From Chromatocurvus halotolerans (GTDB lineage Bacteria; Pseudomonadota; Gammaproteobacteria; Pseudomonadales; Halieaceae), in contig NZ_SLWX01000010.1 of NCBI RefSeq assembly GCF_004340525.1, positions 1-64,000 on the forward strand: 64,000 nucleotides of DNA. The letters are read 5' to 3'. Position numbers and translations under genes: made by a program. This document shows, piece by piece, positions 17,137 to 26,043 of this stretch (positions are counted from its first letter, which is position 1; each line of letters begins with the position of its first letter). Under the pieces are notes generated by a model, which was given only the letters and a program-made list of their open reading frames with translations, did not search any database and was not told the DNA's origin.

Positions 17137-17222
17137 ATACCCCCACAACCCGACCATTTCAGCCAACCCGCAATTGCGGTAGCATCGCCCCTCCCCGACA
17201 GCAGACCGAAAGGCCAACCCGC

Positions 17223-18263
17223 TTGGACTCAATCACCCTCCGCCGCCCCGATGACTGGCACGTTCACCTGCGCGACGGCGACATGCTTCGCCACACCTGC
17301 GCCGACATGGCGCGCTACATGGGTCGCGCCATCGTCATGCCGAACCTGACGCCCCCCGTCACAACGGTAGCGGCCGCCGAGGCTTACCGCGCGCGAATCG
17401 TTGACGCGATGGCAGGACTGCCGCGACAGTTTGAGCCCCTGATGACCCTGTATCTCACAGACAACACCAGCGCCGACGAGATCCGCCGCGCAGCGGAAAG
17501 CGATTGCGTGCACGCCGTGAAGCTCTACCCCGCCGGCGCGACCACCAACTCCGCCGCCGGCGTCAACGCGCTGGAGTCGCTCTATCCGATACTCGAGGTC
17601 ATGCAGGAGGTCGATCTGCCACTGCTGGTGCATGGCGAGGTCACCGACCCCGAGATCGATATCTTTGATCGCGAGGCGATTTTCATCGAACGCCACCTGG
17701 CACCGATCGTGGCACGATTCGACGCACTGCGCGTGGTGCTCGAGCACATTACCACCGGGGATGCGGTGCACTTTGTCGCCGGTGCCCGCGCCGGGGTGGC
17801 CGCCACTATCACCGCACATCACCTGCTACTGAACCGCAACGATCTGCTGGTCGGCGGCGTGAAGCCTCATTATTACTGCCTGCCGGTACTCAAGCGGCAG
17901 CGCCACCAGGAGGCCCTCATCGCAGCCGCCACCAGCGCCGATCCGCGCTTTTTCCTGGGAACTGACTCTGCGCCGCATACCCGAGGCAGCAAGGAATCCA
18001 GCTGTGGCTGTGCCGGGGTCTACACCGCACACGCATCGCTGGAACTATACGCCGAGGTTTTCGAGGCGCAGAACGCCCTGCCCGCGCTTGAGCTGTTCGC
18101 CTCGCTCCATGGGCCCGCGTTCTACGGCCTGCCGGCGAATGACGATACCGTGACGCTGGAGCGAGGCGATATGCCGGTACCGGAAGAGCGGGCGCTGGGT
18201 GAGGAGACGCTGGTTCCGCTGCGCGGCGGCGAGTCCCTGCGCTGGCGGGTCGTGACCTCATGA
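17223..18263 (+). CDS. pyrC: Dihydroorotase (class II, PyrC type)
   Basis: A 346-residue zinc enzyme that closes carbamoyl aspartate to dihydroorotate in pyrimidine synthesis. The metal motif HVHLRDG is at residue 13, the carbamylated Lys site is in [14 protein letters not shown], His ligands are in LLVHGE and VLEHITT, and the catalytic Asp is in LGTDSAPH. The start is TTG (17223) with GAAAGG ten bases upstream. No ATG in frame fits the family start [12 protein letters not shown]. Its stop overlaps the rnt start (ATGA), so the two form an operon. Confidence 0.96.
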   Translation: MDSITLRRPDDWHVHLRDGDMLRHTCADMARYMGRAIVMPNLTPPVTTVAAAEAYRARIVDAMAGLPRQFEPLMTLYLTDNTSADEIRRAAESDCVHAVKLYPAGATTNSAAGVNALESLYPILEVMQEVDLPLLVHGEVTDPEIDIFDREAIFIERHLAPIVARFDALRVVLEHITTGDAVHFVAGARAGVAATITAHHLLLNRNDLLVGGVKPHYYCLPVLKRQRHQEALIAAATSADPRFFLGTDSAPHTRGSKESSCGCAGVYTAHASLELYAEVFEAQNALPALELFASLHGPAFYGLPANDDTVTLERGDMPVPEERALGEETLVPLRGGESLRWRVVTS

Positions 18264-18901
18264 CGGAAGCGGGTAAGGACAGTCTCATCCGGCAGCGCTT
18301 CCGCGGCTTTCTCCCGGTGATCATCGACCTGGAAACCGGCGGCTTCAACTGCGCCACCGACGCCATCCTCGAAATTGCCGCCACTATCGTTCGCATGGAC
18401 GACGATGGCGTGCTCGGCGTGCACCGTACCTACAGTCACAACGTGGCACCGTTCGAGGGCGCGAACCTCGAACAGGCGGCACTCGACTTTACCGGTATCG
18501 ACCCCCACCACCCCTTTCGCGAGGCGATTGACGAGACCGAGGCCCTGACCGAGATCTTCCGGGTCGTGCGCAAGGAAATTCGCGACCAGGGCTGCAACCG
18601 CAGCATTATTGTCGCGCACAATGCGCATTTCGATGCCGGATTCATCAACGCCGCCGTGGCGCGAAACGAGATCAAGCGCAACCCCTTCCACCCGTTCTCG
18701 CACTTCGACACGGCTACCCTTGCCGGTCTCGCCTTCGGCCAGACGGTACTGGCCAAGGCCTGCGCCGAGGCGGGCATTGCGTTCGACAACGCCGAGGCAC
18801 ATTCAGCCGCCTACGACGCGGAGCGCACCGCCGAGCTGTTCTGCGACATCGTCAACCGATGGCGGGAAATGGGCGGCTGGCTGGATGCGCCGCCGGCGTA
18901 G
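18260..18901 (+). CDS. rnt: Ribonuclease T
   Basis: A 213-residue 3'-5' exoribonuclease of the DEDD family that trims tRNA and other stable RNA ends. The catalytic acids are in [10 protein letters not shown] (residue 20), [14 protein letters not shown] (middle) and the [14 protein letters not shown] end block with His and Asp (DEDDh). The basic patch FNC/RFRGF at the N-terminus fits RNase T. It overlaps pyrC by four bases. Confidence 0.96.
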   Translation: MTEAGKDSLIRQRFRGFLPVIIDLETGGFNCATDAILEIAATIVRMDDDGVLGVHRTYSHNVAPFEGANLEQAALDFTGIDPHHPFREAIDETEALTEIFRVVRKEIRDQGCNRSIIVAHNAHFDAGFINAAVARNEIKRNPFHPFSHFDTATLAGLAFGQTVLAKACAEAGIAFDNAEAHSAAYDAERTAELFCDIVNRWREMGGWLDAPPA

Positions 18902-18916
18902 CGAGCCCCAGGTCGA

Positions 18917-19534
18917 CTACGCCTCCGGCGTATCGTCCTCACCGCTGATTTCGTTGAGCAGCGTATCCAGTTCCAGCATGACGTCCTCAACGCTGTCGTA
19001 GCCCAGCCAGCGGTACTTCAGCCGCTCGTCAATCGGCAGCAGCTGCAGCAGGTTGCAGGCGACCGCCCAGGCGTTCCCGTGGTCAATCTGAAGCTGCAGT
19101 TGCTCCACGTGCGGGTGAGTTTCCAGCGACTGCAGCACCGCCACAAGCCCCTCCCATTCCGGTTGCACCGGCGTTGGCGGCAGCGCCTCCCGGAAGGTGA
19201 CGCTGCCCATGATAAGCTGACTGGCCAGGCGTTCCGCGCCGTGCAGGTCAAAGCGCTCACCCCCTTCTATGGTGACGCCAAGCAGGCCATTGGGCAGCTG
19301 ATCATAATCCACGATCCGCGCATAGGTGCCGTACTCTCCAAGCTGCGGCTCGCCGCGACCTGCAACTTCTCCGCCGCCGCTGGTCCAGATCACGCCAAAA
19401 CCGGTTCCCGATCGCGCACAACTTTTGATCATGTCGAGATAGCGCTGCTCGAAAATCTGCAGCGGCATGCGTGCATGGGGGAACAGCACGGACGACAGTG
19501 GAAACAGGGGTATATCTTCAGGGGTATCGCTCAC
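18917..19534 (-). CDS. LON substrate-binding domain protein
   Basis: A 205-residue protein made of the Lon N-terminal domain alone (IPLFPLSSVLFPHARMPLQIFEQRY), with no ATPase or protease part. Such stand-alone proteins are common in gammaproteobacteria and of unknown function; peptide binding is a guess. It overlaps the YkgJ-like gene by four bases, so it is the last gene of the mpl operon. A different reading frame on the + strand here is a shadow. Confidence 0.9.
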   Translation of the reverse strand: MSDTPEDIPLFPLSSVLFPHARMPLQIFEQRYLDMIKSCARSGTGFGVIWTSGGGEVAGRGEPQLGEYGTYARIVDYDQLPNGLLGVTIEGGERFDLHGAERLASQLIMGSVTFREALPPTPVQPEWEGLVAVLQSLETHPHVEQLQLQIDHGNAWAVACNLLQLLPIDERLKYRWLGYDSVEDVMLELDTLLNEISGEDDTPEA

Positions 19535-19788
19535 GCGGGCTCACTCTCCAGTTCCAGGGTTTGCAGAAGCACCAGCGCTTCCTCGCGCGAACCGCCACAG
19601 ACTTCCGGCTCGGCGAGAAACTGCCGGCAGAACAAGGGCCGCTCGGGCGCGCCGAACAGCCCACAACGATTGTCAGCGTCGAGGTGCACACAGCGTTCGC
19701 CGGCGGCCTTGCCATGGGGCATGCCGTGAAAAGCCTGCACGATGCGCGGCGCGATGCAGCAGGCGCCACAGCCGACGCGACAGTCCAT
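19531..19788 (-). CDS. YkgJ-family cysteine cluster protein
   Basis: An 85-residue small protein with the YkgJ Cys pattern: CRVGCGACC at the N-terminus, CVHLDADNRCGLFG in the middle and CRQF. The family is thought to bind a zinc or iron-sulfur centre; its biochemical role is unknown. It sits between the MMPL transporter (one base gap) and the LON-domain gene (ATGA overlap), so translation is coupled in a tight operon. Confidence 0.9.
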   Translation of the reverse strand: MDCRVGCGACCIAPRIVQAFHGMPHGKAAGERCVHLDADNRCGLFGAPERPLFCRQFLAEPEVCGGSREEALVLLQTLELESEPA

Positions 19789-19789
19789 G

Positions 19790-22444
19790 TCAGACCGCCT
19801 CCCTGCCCAGAGGCTTGAACAGGATAATCAGGCGCGGCAGTAACAGCAGGGCGCCGATCACGGCGGCCACCATGGCGACGACTGTCAACAGTCCAAAATA
19901 CAGGCTTGGGTTGAAGTTGGAGAACGTCAACATGGAAAAGCCGATCACCAGCGTCACGGTCGTGTAGTACAGGGCGCGACCGATACTGCCGTGGCAGCGA
20001 TACATGGTCTTGCGATAATCGCGATCAACGGGGAATTCACGCCGGAAGCGATAGACATAGTGAATACAGTTATCGACGCCAATCCCGACCACGATCGCAG
20101 CGATTGTGATGGTCATGATGTCCAGGGGAATGCCGAGAATCCCCATGATGCCGAGCACAAGGCCCGCGGCCAGCGTGGTCGGGGCGAGCGCCAGCAGCGC
20201 CAGCCAGAGTGATCGAAAGAGCAGCCAGAACATGGCCATAATGGCCAGGAACACGGTTCCGAGGGTCATGATCTGCGATTTGAACAGGCTTTGCAGCACG
20301 TTGTTGTAAAGCACCAGCATGCCAGTAAAGTGCACCTGCTCCGCGCTGAGGCCATCGAGGCCTGACAGTTTGTCATGCAGCTGGCGCAGGAAGACATCCC
20401 GCTGCAGCTCTTCGCTGGTTTCCTTGACACGCACCGTGATTCGCGCCTCTTCGCGCTCTGCGTCAAAGTACGGATCGACCATGAGAGCCGCGGTTTCAGG
20501 CGGAAAACTGCGCTGCACCAGCGCTAGCTCGACGCCGCCGATGTCATTACCGATCAGCGACTTGACGAGGCTGAAGGTGGTGGAGAGAGACAGCACCTTG
20601 CCGGTCTCAACGCGTCCTTCCACCTCGGCATGCGCGGCATCAATCGTGTTCATCCCCTGAAGCGAGAACCAGTAACCGGGTGTAAAGTCGCCCTCAGCTT
20701 CAGCATCGCCAAAACCACTGTCGAAGCCGTCGTCCCAGTCATCGAACCCCGCATCATCGGCAAAGTCGCCGCCTTCATTACCCGAGCTCTCGGCGCCGCT
20801 CTGCGCATTACCGCTGTTCGCAGCGAAGCTGTCCACGTCATCCGCAAAAGGATCATCCGCCGCGAGCTCCGCCGACGGCTCGGACGAAGCGCCCATGTTT
20901 TCCAGCCCCGGCAACGGCGCGTTCCTGTCGGGTGCCTTGATGATAATATCCAGCGGAATGGTGCCGCCCAGCCTGGAATCGAGCAGCTCCATGCCCTGGT
21001 AGATTTCCGTGCTTTCCTTGAAGTAGTCAATGAAGCGGTTCTCGACTTTCAATTGCGACACACCGACACCCACGAGCACGCAAAGCAACGCGCTGGTAAC
21101 CAGTACGGCACTGCCGTGGCGGTCTGCGACCCCCGCCAGTCGGACCGTCAGCGGCGTGCCGCTCTCCACCGGAGCCATCGCGCGTCCCTGTGGCCAGAGC
21201 TGCATCAGCGAGGGCACCAGCGTAAAGGCGACCACAAATGCCGTGCAGATACCCACTGTCATCATCAGACCGAAGTCGATCACCGGCTGTATCGCCGAGA
21301 CAATCAGGGAGACGAACGCGACCATGGTGGTGATCGCGGTGTAGAAACAGGGCACCGCCATGAGCCGGGTTGTCTCGCGGACCCGCTGGTAAAGATCGCC
21401 CTGGGGATCCTGGGCATGCAGCTCCCGGTAGCGCACCACCAGGTGAATGGACAGCGCGAGGGTAACAATCAGCAGCACGGCGACGAAGTTGGAGGAGATC
21501 ACCGTCATCCGCCAGTCCAGGAACGCCAGCAGTCCCAGCATCATCGTGACAGTGACGGTACAGGTGGCCAGCGGAATCACGACCCAGCGTACGCGTCGGA
21601 ATATCAGCCCGAGTACAACGACCATCACCCCGAGAATGGCGCTGCCGAAAAACACCAGATCACTGCGTACGAATCTGACCATGTCAGCAGCGATCATCGG
21701 CACGCCGCCGACAAACAGGTTGGCGTGCTCGCGGTAACGGTCAGACACATTCCGCACCGACTCGACCAGCTGCGCCTGCTGTTCGAGCATCAGGGCACTG
21801 CGCTGCTTGAAATCCTGCTCGACCCGCGCCAGCTCGCGGGCCTCCTCGTCGGAAAGGCCATCCTCGTCGCGCTGTGCGCGGAGTGATTCGCGCCGCTGGA
21901 GCAGCTCGAAATACTGCTCATCCCGCTGCAGATTGATCTGAACGGCGGTAACGCCACCATCGCTGCTCACCAGGAGATCGGCGTAGAGCGGACTGGTGGT
22001 GAACTCCTCCAGCGCCAGCTCGCGATCCACCTCAGTGTTTTCCAGTGTCGGCAGCGGCTCACCGGAGGTGACGTCCGACAGGCCCACCGGCGGGCTCTCG
22101 AGCAGCGGCACATCCAGAATTGTGGTCACCGATGACACGCCGGACAATGCTCTCAGCTCGTCACGCATTCGCCCCAGCGGCTTTAACGAGTCATCGCTCA
22201 GCAGGGGCGCCTCGGGCTGCCAGGTGATGACCAGGAACTCTTCCGCGCTGTAGCGTTTTCCCACCTCGCGAAAGAAGTCGAGTGCCGGATCTCCCTGCAG
22301 TAGCAGTGAATCGGCCGAGGCATCCAGACGGATCTTGCCGAGCTGCGTAGCCGCAAGTCCGGTAATCAGGGCCAGCAGCATGACCACCAGCACGGGACGG
22401 CGCAGGACGGCGCTGTCATAGCCTGCCATGACGAGATTTCTCAT
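19790..22444 (-). CDS. MMPL/RND-family transporter with acidic loop insert
   Basis: An 884-residue inner-membrane transporter. Two halves each have one membrane segment, a large periplasmic loop and five further segments, as in MMPL/HpnN-type RND proteins that move lipids or hydrophobic compounds using the proton gradient. The first core lies at about 245-430, the second at about 715-880. The second periplasmic loop holds an unusual insert of about 75 residues (about 510-585) rich in Asp, Gly and Ser, with repeats like DDWDDGFDSGFGD. The gene overlaps mpl by four bases and is one base from the ykgJ-like gene. The cargo is unknown; cell-envelope lipid is plausible given mpl. Confidence 0.85.
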   Translation of the reverse strand: MRNLVMAGYDSAVLRRPVLVVMLLALITGLAATQLGKIRLDASADSLLLQGDPALDFFREVGKRYSAEEFLVITWQPEAPLLSDDSLKPLGRMRDELRALSGVSSVTTILDVPLLESPPVGLSDVTSGEPLPTLENTEVDRELALEEFTTSPLYADLLVSSDGGVTAVQINLQRDEQYFELLQRRESLRAQRDEDGLSDEEARELARVEQDFKQRSALMLEQQAQLVESVRNVSDRYREHANLFVGGVPMIAADMVRFVRSDLVFFGSAILGVMVVVLGLIFRRVRWVVIPLATCTVTVTMMLGLLAFLDWRMTVISSNFVAVLLIVTLALSIHLVVRYRELHAQDPQGDLYQRVRETTRLMAVPCFYTAITTMVAFVSLIVSAIQPVIDFGLMMTVGICTAFVVAFTLVPSLMQLWPQGRAMAPVESGTPLTVRLAGVADRHGSAVLVTSALLCVLVGVGVSQLKVENRFIDYFKESTEIYQGMELLDSRLGGTIPLDIIIKAPDRNAPLPGLENMGASSEPSAELAADDPFADDVDSFAANSGNAQSGAESSGNEGGDFADDAGFDDWDDGFDSGFGDAEAEGDFTPGYWFSLQGMNTIDAAHAEVEGRVETGKVLSLSTTFSLVKSLIGNDIGGVELALVQRSFPPETAALMVDPYFDAEREEARITVRVKETSEELQRDVFLRQLHDKLSGLDGLSAEQVHFTGMLVLYNNVLQSLFKSQIMTLGTVFLAIMAMFWLLFRSLWLALLALAPTTLAAGLVLGIMGILGIPLDIMTITIAAIVVGIGVDNCIHYVYRFRREFPVDRDYRKTMYRCHGSIGRALYYTTVTLVIGFSMLTFSNFNPSLYFGLLTVVAMVAAVIGALLLLPRLIILFKPLGREAV

Positions 22445-23826
22445 TCAGTAACTCCCTGTTGCAGCCGTTGCAGGAGCTTGCCGTGAATACCGGCGAAGCC
22501 ACCATTGCTCATGATCACGATACGGTCCCCCGCGCCTGCCTGTTCAACCACGGCCGCGATCAGGCTTTCCACACTGTCGTGGACACTGGCACCGTCGTGG
22601 CCGTCCGCTACGTCATCTAAAGACCAGTCCATTCCCGGCGGCTGAAACCAGAAAACGCGATCGGCGAGGGACGCGGATGCGGCCAGCTCCGCCCGATGTC
22701 TGCCCATGCGCATGGTATTGGAGCGTGGCTCGATGAGTGCCAGCAGACGTCCTCTCTGTGGCGCGCTGTCGCGCAGGCCCTGAAGCGTCGTCGCGATCGC
22801 CGTGGGGTGGTGCGCAAAATCATCGTACACGCGCACCCCACCAATCTCACCCAGCAGCTCCAGGCGCCGCTTGACGCCAGCAAACTGCTGCAGCGCCTCG
22901 ACCGCCACCGCGGGAGGCACGCCGACATGCCGCGCCATGGCAATGGCCGACAGCGCATTCTCCGCGCTGTGGCGGCCCAGCTGCCCCCAGGCCAGGCGGC
23001 CGACCGGCTGCCCCGCATGCAATATGGAAAGCGCCGCGCCGTCGGGCGTCAGCAGACGTGCCTGCCAGTCGGCGCCGGGTTCATCCCCGGCGATGGCAAA
23101 GGTCTCCACGGGCGTCCAGCAACCCATATTGAACACCGTGTCAAGCGCATCTGCGCGGCCCGGTCTGACGATCCGCCCATTGCCGGGCACGCAGCGCAGC
23201 AGATGATGAAACTGTCGCTGTATGGCAGCGAGGTCCGGGAATATGTCGGCGTGATCATACTCGAGGTTGTTGACGGCCAGGGTACGCGGCCGGTAGTGCA
23301 CGAACTTGGAGCGCTTGTCGAAAAACGCGGTGTCGTACTCATCCGCCTCGACGACGAAGAAATCGCTCGCGCCCTCACGTGCGGAAACCCCGAAATTCGT
23401 CGGCACGCCGCCGATCAGAAAGCCCGGTGCGAGACCGGCGTAATCGAGAATCCACGCCAGCATGCTGCTGGTGGACGTCTTGCCGTGAGTGCCCGCCACA
23501 GCCAGCACCCATTTGTCGCGCAGGATGTTTTCAGACAGCCATTGCGGCCCGGAGATGTACGGGATGTTCCGGTCGAGCGCATATTCCACCGCGGGGTTGC
23601 CCCGCGACAGGGCGTTGCCGATTACCAGCTGGTCCGGCGCTGGCTGCAGGTGTTCAGCTGAATAGCCTGCGCACAGCGCTATCCCCGCAGCCTCAAGCTG
23701 CGTGCTCATCGGCGGGTAGACGTTGCTGTCAGAGCCCGTGACGCGAAAGCCCAGGCGCTGCGCGAGCAGGGCGATCCCGCCCATGAAGGTGCCACAGATA
23801 CCGAGAATGTGGATATGGCGTGACAC
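22441..23826 (-). CDS. mpl: Murein tripeptide ligase
   Basis: A 461-residue ligase that joins recycled L-Ala-gamma-D-Glu-meso-DAP tripeptide to UDP-MurNAc, the re-entry step of peptidoglycan recycling. The Mur ligase parts are clear: N-terminal HIHILGICGTFMGG, ATP loop AGTHGKTSTSS, VEADEYDTAFFDKRSKF, and the DDFAHHPTA block in the C-terminal half. GTG 23826 is chosen because GGAG lies eight bases upstream and the protein then begins VSRHIHILGICG, as in other Mpl. It heads the operon with the MMPL, YkgJ-like and LON-domain genes and diverges from the phosphofructokinase gene. Confidence 0.96.
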   Translation of the reverse strand: MSRHIHILGICGTFMGGIALLAQRLGFRVTGSDSNVYPPMSTQLEAAGIALCAGYSAEHLQPAPDQLVIGNALSRGNPAVEYALDRNIPYISGPQWLSENILRDKWVLAVAGTHGKTSTSSMLAWILDYAGLAPGFLIGGVPTNFGVSAREGASDFFVVEADEYDTAFFDKRSKFVHYRPRTLAVNNLEYDHADIFPDLAAIQRQFHHLLRCVPGNGRIVRPGRADALDTVFNMGCWTPVETFAIAGDEPGADWQARLLTPDGAALSILHAGQPVGRLAWGQLGRHSAENALSAIAMARHVGVPPAVAVEALQQFAGVKRRLELLGEIGGVRVYDDFAHHPTAIATTLQGLRDSAPQRGRLLALIEPRSNTMRMGRHRAELAASASLADRVFWFQPPGMDWSLDDVADGHDGASVHDSVESLIAAVVEQAGAGDRIVIMSNGGFAGIHGKLLQRLQQGVTE

Positions 23827-23953
23827 GAAGGTCTCCAAAAAGTGTGAAATGTTAGCACGAGTGTGACGCCTGCCCCATGTCGCCTGTGTCTGCGCCGGGC
23901 AAATCACGTATGATGTCACCCACGCTGCCGGCAACCCGCGGGAAATGGACTTC

Positions 23954-25219
23954 ATGGCCAAGAAAAACGCTTTTTACGCGCAATCCGGCGGTGTCACCGC
24001 CGTCATCAACGCATCGGCCTGCGGCGTCCTGGAAACAGCCCGGGAGCATCGTGGCCAGATCGGCAAGGTGCTGGCCGGCCGCAACGGCATTATCGGTGCC
24101 CTGCGCGAAGACCTGATCGACACCGGCAAGGAAAGTCGCGCTGCCATCCGCGGACTGCTCACCACGCCATCAGGCGCGTTCGGATCCTGCCGCCACAAGT
24201 TGAAGTCCCTCGAAGACAACCGCGCGGAATACGAGCGGCTGATCGAAGTCTTCCAGGCCCACAATATCGGTTATTTCTTCTACAACGGCGGCGGCGACTC
24301 TGCCGATACCTGCCTGAAGGTGTCACGCCTGAGTGAATCCATGGGCTATCCGATACAGGCCATCCACGTACCCAAGACCATCGACAACGATCTGGCAGAG
24401 ACCGACAACTGCCCGGGCTTCGGCTCGGTGGCCAAGTATGTCGCCATCTCCACTCGGGAGGCCGCCATGGATGTCGCGTCCATGTGCGAGACCTCCACCA
24501 AGGTATTCATCCTTGAAGTCATGGGTCGCCACGCCGGCTGGATCGCCGCCGCAGCCGGTCTGGCCGCTGAAGAGGATGGCGACGCGCCACACATCATTCT
24601 GTTCCCGGAAATCAGTTTCTCCCGCGACAGGTTCATTGCCCGGGTGAAGCGCACGGTCAGGAAACACGGCTACTGCGTCATCGTGGCATCAGAGGGCACA
24701 CAATACGCCGACGGCACGTTTCTTAGCGAGGCCGGCACACGCGACGCCTTTGGTCACGCGCAACTCGGCGGACTCGCGCCCGCACTGGCGGAGATGGTGA
24801 GCACTGAGCTGGGCTACAAGTATCACTGGGCGGTTGCAGACTACCTGCAGCGCTCCGCGCGCCATATCGCATCCCAGACCGATGTCGACCAGGCCTACGC
24901 CCTGGGAAAAGCGGCGGTCGAGATGGCGCTCGCCGGCAAGAATGCCGTCATGCCCTGCATCGTTCGCGGCAGCGGCAAACGCTACCGATGGTCGGTGGGC
25001 GAGGCACCGCTGGAGCAAGTGGCCAACCGCGAGAAGAAAATGCCGCGGAATTTCATCACCCGCGACGGCTTTGGCATCACGCCTGAGGCGCGTGAGTATC
25101 TATCGCCACTGGTCGTCGGCGAGGCCTATCCGCCCTATCGCAACGGTCTGCCCCAGTATACGCGCCTGAAAAACATCAGCGTGCCCCGAAAACTGCGCAG
25201 GCGCTTTACCGTGTCGTGA
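23954..25219 (+). CDS. pfp: PPi-dependent 6-phosphofructokinase
   Basis: A 421-residue phosphofructokinase. The donor-site positions that decide ATP or PPi use read GGGDSADT (Asp in place of the ATP-type Gly) and PKTIDNDL (Lys in place of Gly), the PPi-type pair. The MGRHAGWIAA block binds fructose 6-phosphate. The enzyme would use pyrophosphate to make fructose 1,6-bisphosphate reversibly. ATG 23954 (MAKKNAFYAQSGG) is chosen; an ATG three codons earlier is also possible. An inorganic pyrophosphatase gene, which would compete for the same PPi, follows 136 bases downstream on the same strand. Confidence 0.92.
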   Translation: MAKKNAFYAQSGGVTAVINASACGVLETAREHRGQIGKVLAGRNGIIGALREDLIDTGKESRAAIRGLLTTPSGAFGSCRHKLKSLEDNRAEYERLIEVFQAHNIGYFFYNGGGDSADTCLKVSRLSESMGYPIQAIHVPKTIDNDLAETDNCPGFGSVAKYVAISTREAAMDVASMCETSTKVFILEVMGRHAGWIAAAAGLAAEEDGDAPHIILFPEISFSRDRFIARVKRTVRKHGYCVIVASEGTQYADGTFLSEAGTRDAFGHAQLGGLAPALAEMVSTELGYKYHWAVADYLQRSARHIASQTDVDQAYALGKAAVEMALAGKNAVMPCIVRGSGKRYRWSVGEAPLEQVANREKKMPRNFITRDGFGITPEAREYLSPLVVGEAYPPYRNGLPQYTRLKNISVPRKLRRRFTVS

Positions 25220-25355
25220 GCTGCGAGGCGGGTTCGTGCGTTCTCAGCCGCGCCGCAATTACCGCGCACCGGGACAACACGTATCAGTCTGGAGATTTTA
25301 ACGGCCGCCAGAGTTACAATCTGCGGCCTTTACCCCACAACAGAGAGGTCGAGAC

Positions 25356-25994
25356 ATGTACAGGAACGAACAATTCAACCGCTGGCGCCGTCACCCCTGG
25401 CACGGACTGCATGCGCGCGCCGACGGGGCGCCGGAGGATATCGTTCAGGTGTACATCGAAATGCTGCCCACAGACGTGGTCAAATACGAACTGGACAAGG
25501 GCTCGGGCTTCCTCACGGTAGACCGCCCGCAGCGCACCACCTCAAGCCCGCCGGCACTCTACGGTTTCATTCCACGCACCTACTGTGCCGAGGAAGTCGC
25601 CAACCTGTGCCCCGATGCGGATGAAGCGGATGGCGACCCGCTGGACATCTGCGTGTACTCCGAGCGCCTGATCAACCGGGCCGACATCGTGCTGAACGCA
25701 CGCGTTGTCGGCGGTATTCAGATGATCGATGACGGCGAGGCCGACGACAAGATTATCGCCATTCTTGACGGCGACAATATCTGGGGCGGCGCCCGCGACA
25801 TTGCGGACCTGCCAGACATCAAGGTCGAGCGACTGCAGCACTATTTCTCCACCTACAAGATGCAGCCCGGAAAAAACATCAATATCAAGGTCGATCACGT
25901 CTACGGCCGGGACGAGGCCCTCAAGGTCATCGCCGCATCCGAGAAGGACTACCACAATCACTACGGTCATCTGCTGCAGCAGAAGACAGAGTAA
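25356..25994 (+). CDS. ppa: Inorganic pyrophosphatase (family I)
   Basis: A 212-residue soluble pyrophosphatase that splits PPi to phosphate. Active-site blocks are present: VKYELDKGSG (residue 40), YGFIPRTYC, the metal-binding DEADGDPLDICVY and the downstream DDKIIAI. It is longer than the roughly 175-residue E. coli enzyme at both ends. ATG 25356 follows AGAGAGG. Ahead of it lies an intergenic stretch with no gene, and after it a perfect 16-bp hairpin shared with the convergent peptidase gene. Confidence 0.95.
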   Translation: MYRNEQFNRWRRHPWHGLHARADGAPEDIVQVYIEMLPTDVVKYELDKGSGFLTVDRPQRTTSSPPALYGFIPRTYCAEEVANLCPDADEADGDPLDICVYSERLINRADIVLNARVVGGIQMIDDGEADDKIIAILDGDNIWGGARDIADLPDIKVERLQHYFSTYKMQPGKNINIKVDHVYGRDEALKVIAASEKDYHNHYGHLLQQKTE

Positions 25995-26003
25995 CTCCCC
26001 CGG

Positions 26004-26043
26004 CTCTGCAGCGGGACCCGACCCCACGGGTCCCGCTGCAGAG
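26004..26043. terminator. Bidirectional hairpin between ppa and the M15 peptidase gene
   Basis: CTCTGCAGCGGGACCC (26004-26019) and GGGTCCCGCTGCAGAG (26028-26043) form a perfect 16-bp stem with an 8-base loop between two convergent genes. There is no T run, so termination efficiency on either strand is uncertain. Confidence 0.6.

Larger units (their letters stand above)
16547..17222. repeat. Repeat-rich argG-pyrC intergenic region (no gene)
   Basis: This 676-bp gap between divergent argG and pyrC has no credible gene. It is built of nested repeats: a direct repeat (16651-16683 and 16716-16748), a 30-bp perfect inverted repeat (16691-16720 with 16776-16805), a long imperfect inverted repeat (about 16848-16905 with 16985-17036) around a hairpin (16936-16964), and three tandem 47-bp units (16996-17136). 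Both gene promoters should lie at its ends, but I cannot assign -35/-10 boxes. Composition is very GC-rich. Confidence 0.9.

Noticed and set aside
16560-17150. Several overlapping short frames in the argG-pyrC gap
   Set aside because: They are translations of repeats in both strands, without ribosome binding sites or any family resemblance.
20630-21886. A 418-codon, histidine-rich open frame opposite the MMPL transporter
   Set aside because: Composition (His/Gln/Arg runs) is what a reversed transporter gene gives; no start signal or domain is seen.
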